A stretch of DNA of 64,000 nucleotides from Lichtheimia corymbifera B2541 (taxonomy: Eukaryota > Mucoromycota > Mucoromycetes > Mucorales > Lichtheimiaceae): NCBI GenBank assembly GCA_000697475.1, contig JNEU01001176.1:124001-188000 (forward strand), written 5' to 3'. The position numbers were made by a program, and so were the translations under genes. This document shows positions 63,984 through 64,000 of this stretch, piece by piece. The notes beneath the pieces were generated by a model, which saw nothing but the letters and a program-made list of their open reading frames with translations, was not told the origin of the DNA and searched no databases. Numbering within the stretch: the first letter of the stretch is position 1; every line of letters starts with the position of its first letter.

Positions 63984-64000
63984 CTACATAAACAATGCGC

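Overview
The window is nuclear DNA of an early-diverging filamentous fungus, most likely Mucoromycota (Mucorales-like). This is inferred from gene content and from short GT-AG introns (mostly about 50-75 nt) that interrupt almost every gene. Fungal-type mitochondrial genes (Atp18, Mrp51-like, Tim21, uS5m) sit beside genes missing from budding yeast (complex I NDUFS8, elongin-A, SNIP1, PPIL1, dynactin p25). Exon joins were read by eye from splice sites and family similarity; no search or transcript data were available.

Region 1, 1-14.1 kb, is repeat-rich accessory DNA. It holds three relatives of an unrecognised gene family (A 1-712, B 7412-8366, C 12635-13614, all minus strand). They share an N-terminal C-x2/3-C-x5-H-x3-H finger, an intron at the same place, and a second C-x-C-x12/13-H-x3-C finger; B and C also share a C-terminal domain. 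B is broken by a 1-nt frameshift. A fourth member (57674-58054) has only the C-terminal domain. Between A and B lies a giant imperfect inverted repeat (about 1540-5440, centre about 3476) built of ~150-bp sub-repeats and containing two 210-bp hairpin elements. Most of one arm recurs as a direct copy at 8800-10870. The layout resembles a foldback-type mobile element.

Region 2, 14.5-26.8 kb: Rtr1/RPAP2 Pol II CTD phosphatase, a CsbD-like stress protein, ATP synthase subunit Atp18, dynactin p25, a secreted subtilisin with PA domain, telomere-capping STN1, mitoribosomal Mrp51-like and TIM21.

Region 3, 28-36.5 kb: a tandem duplication of quinone oxidoreductase plus PPCDC in which the inner PPCDC copy has decayed; then elongin-A, cyclophilin PPIL1 and the FHA protein SNIP1.

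Region 4, 36.7-48 kb: a very long Sel1-repeat protein, a DUF4211 protein with an N-terminal PIP-like motif, a ricin-B-like lectin, and a small orphan gene.

Region 5, 48.9-64 kb: SNF2/STH1 chromatin remodeller, DOT1 H3K79 methyltransferase, mitoribosomal uS5m, the solitary family member D, NDUFS8, a TM9 nonaspanin, an orphan gene with a CCGCAG-rich promoter, and the C-terminal end of transportin/Kap104. Outside the first 14 kb this is gene-dense, ordinary housekeeping sequence. The genes are not an operon or an obvious cluster, although chromatin/transcription and mitochondrial functions are well represented.
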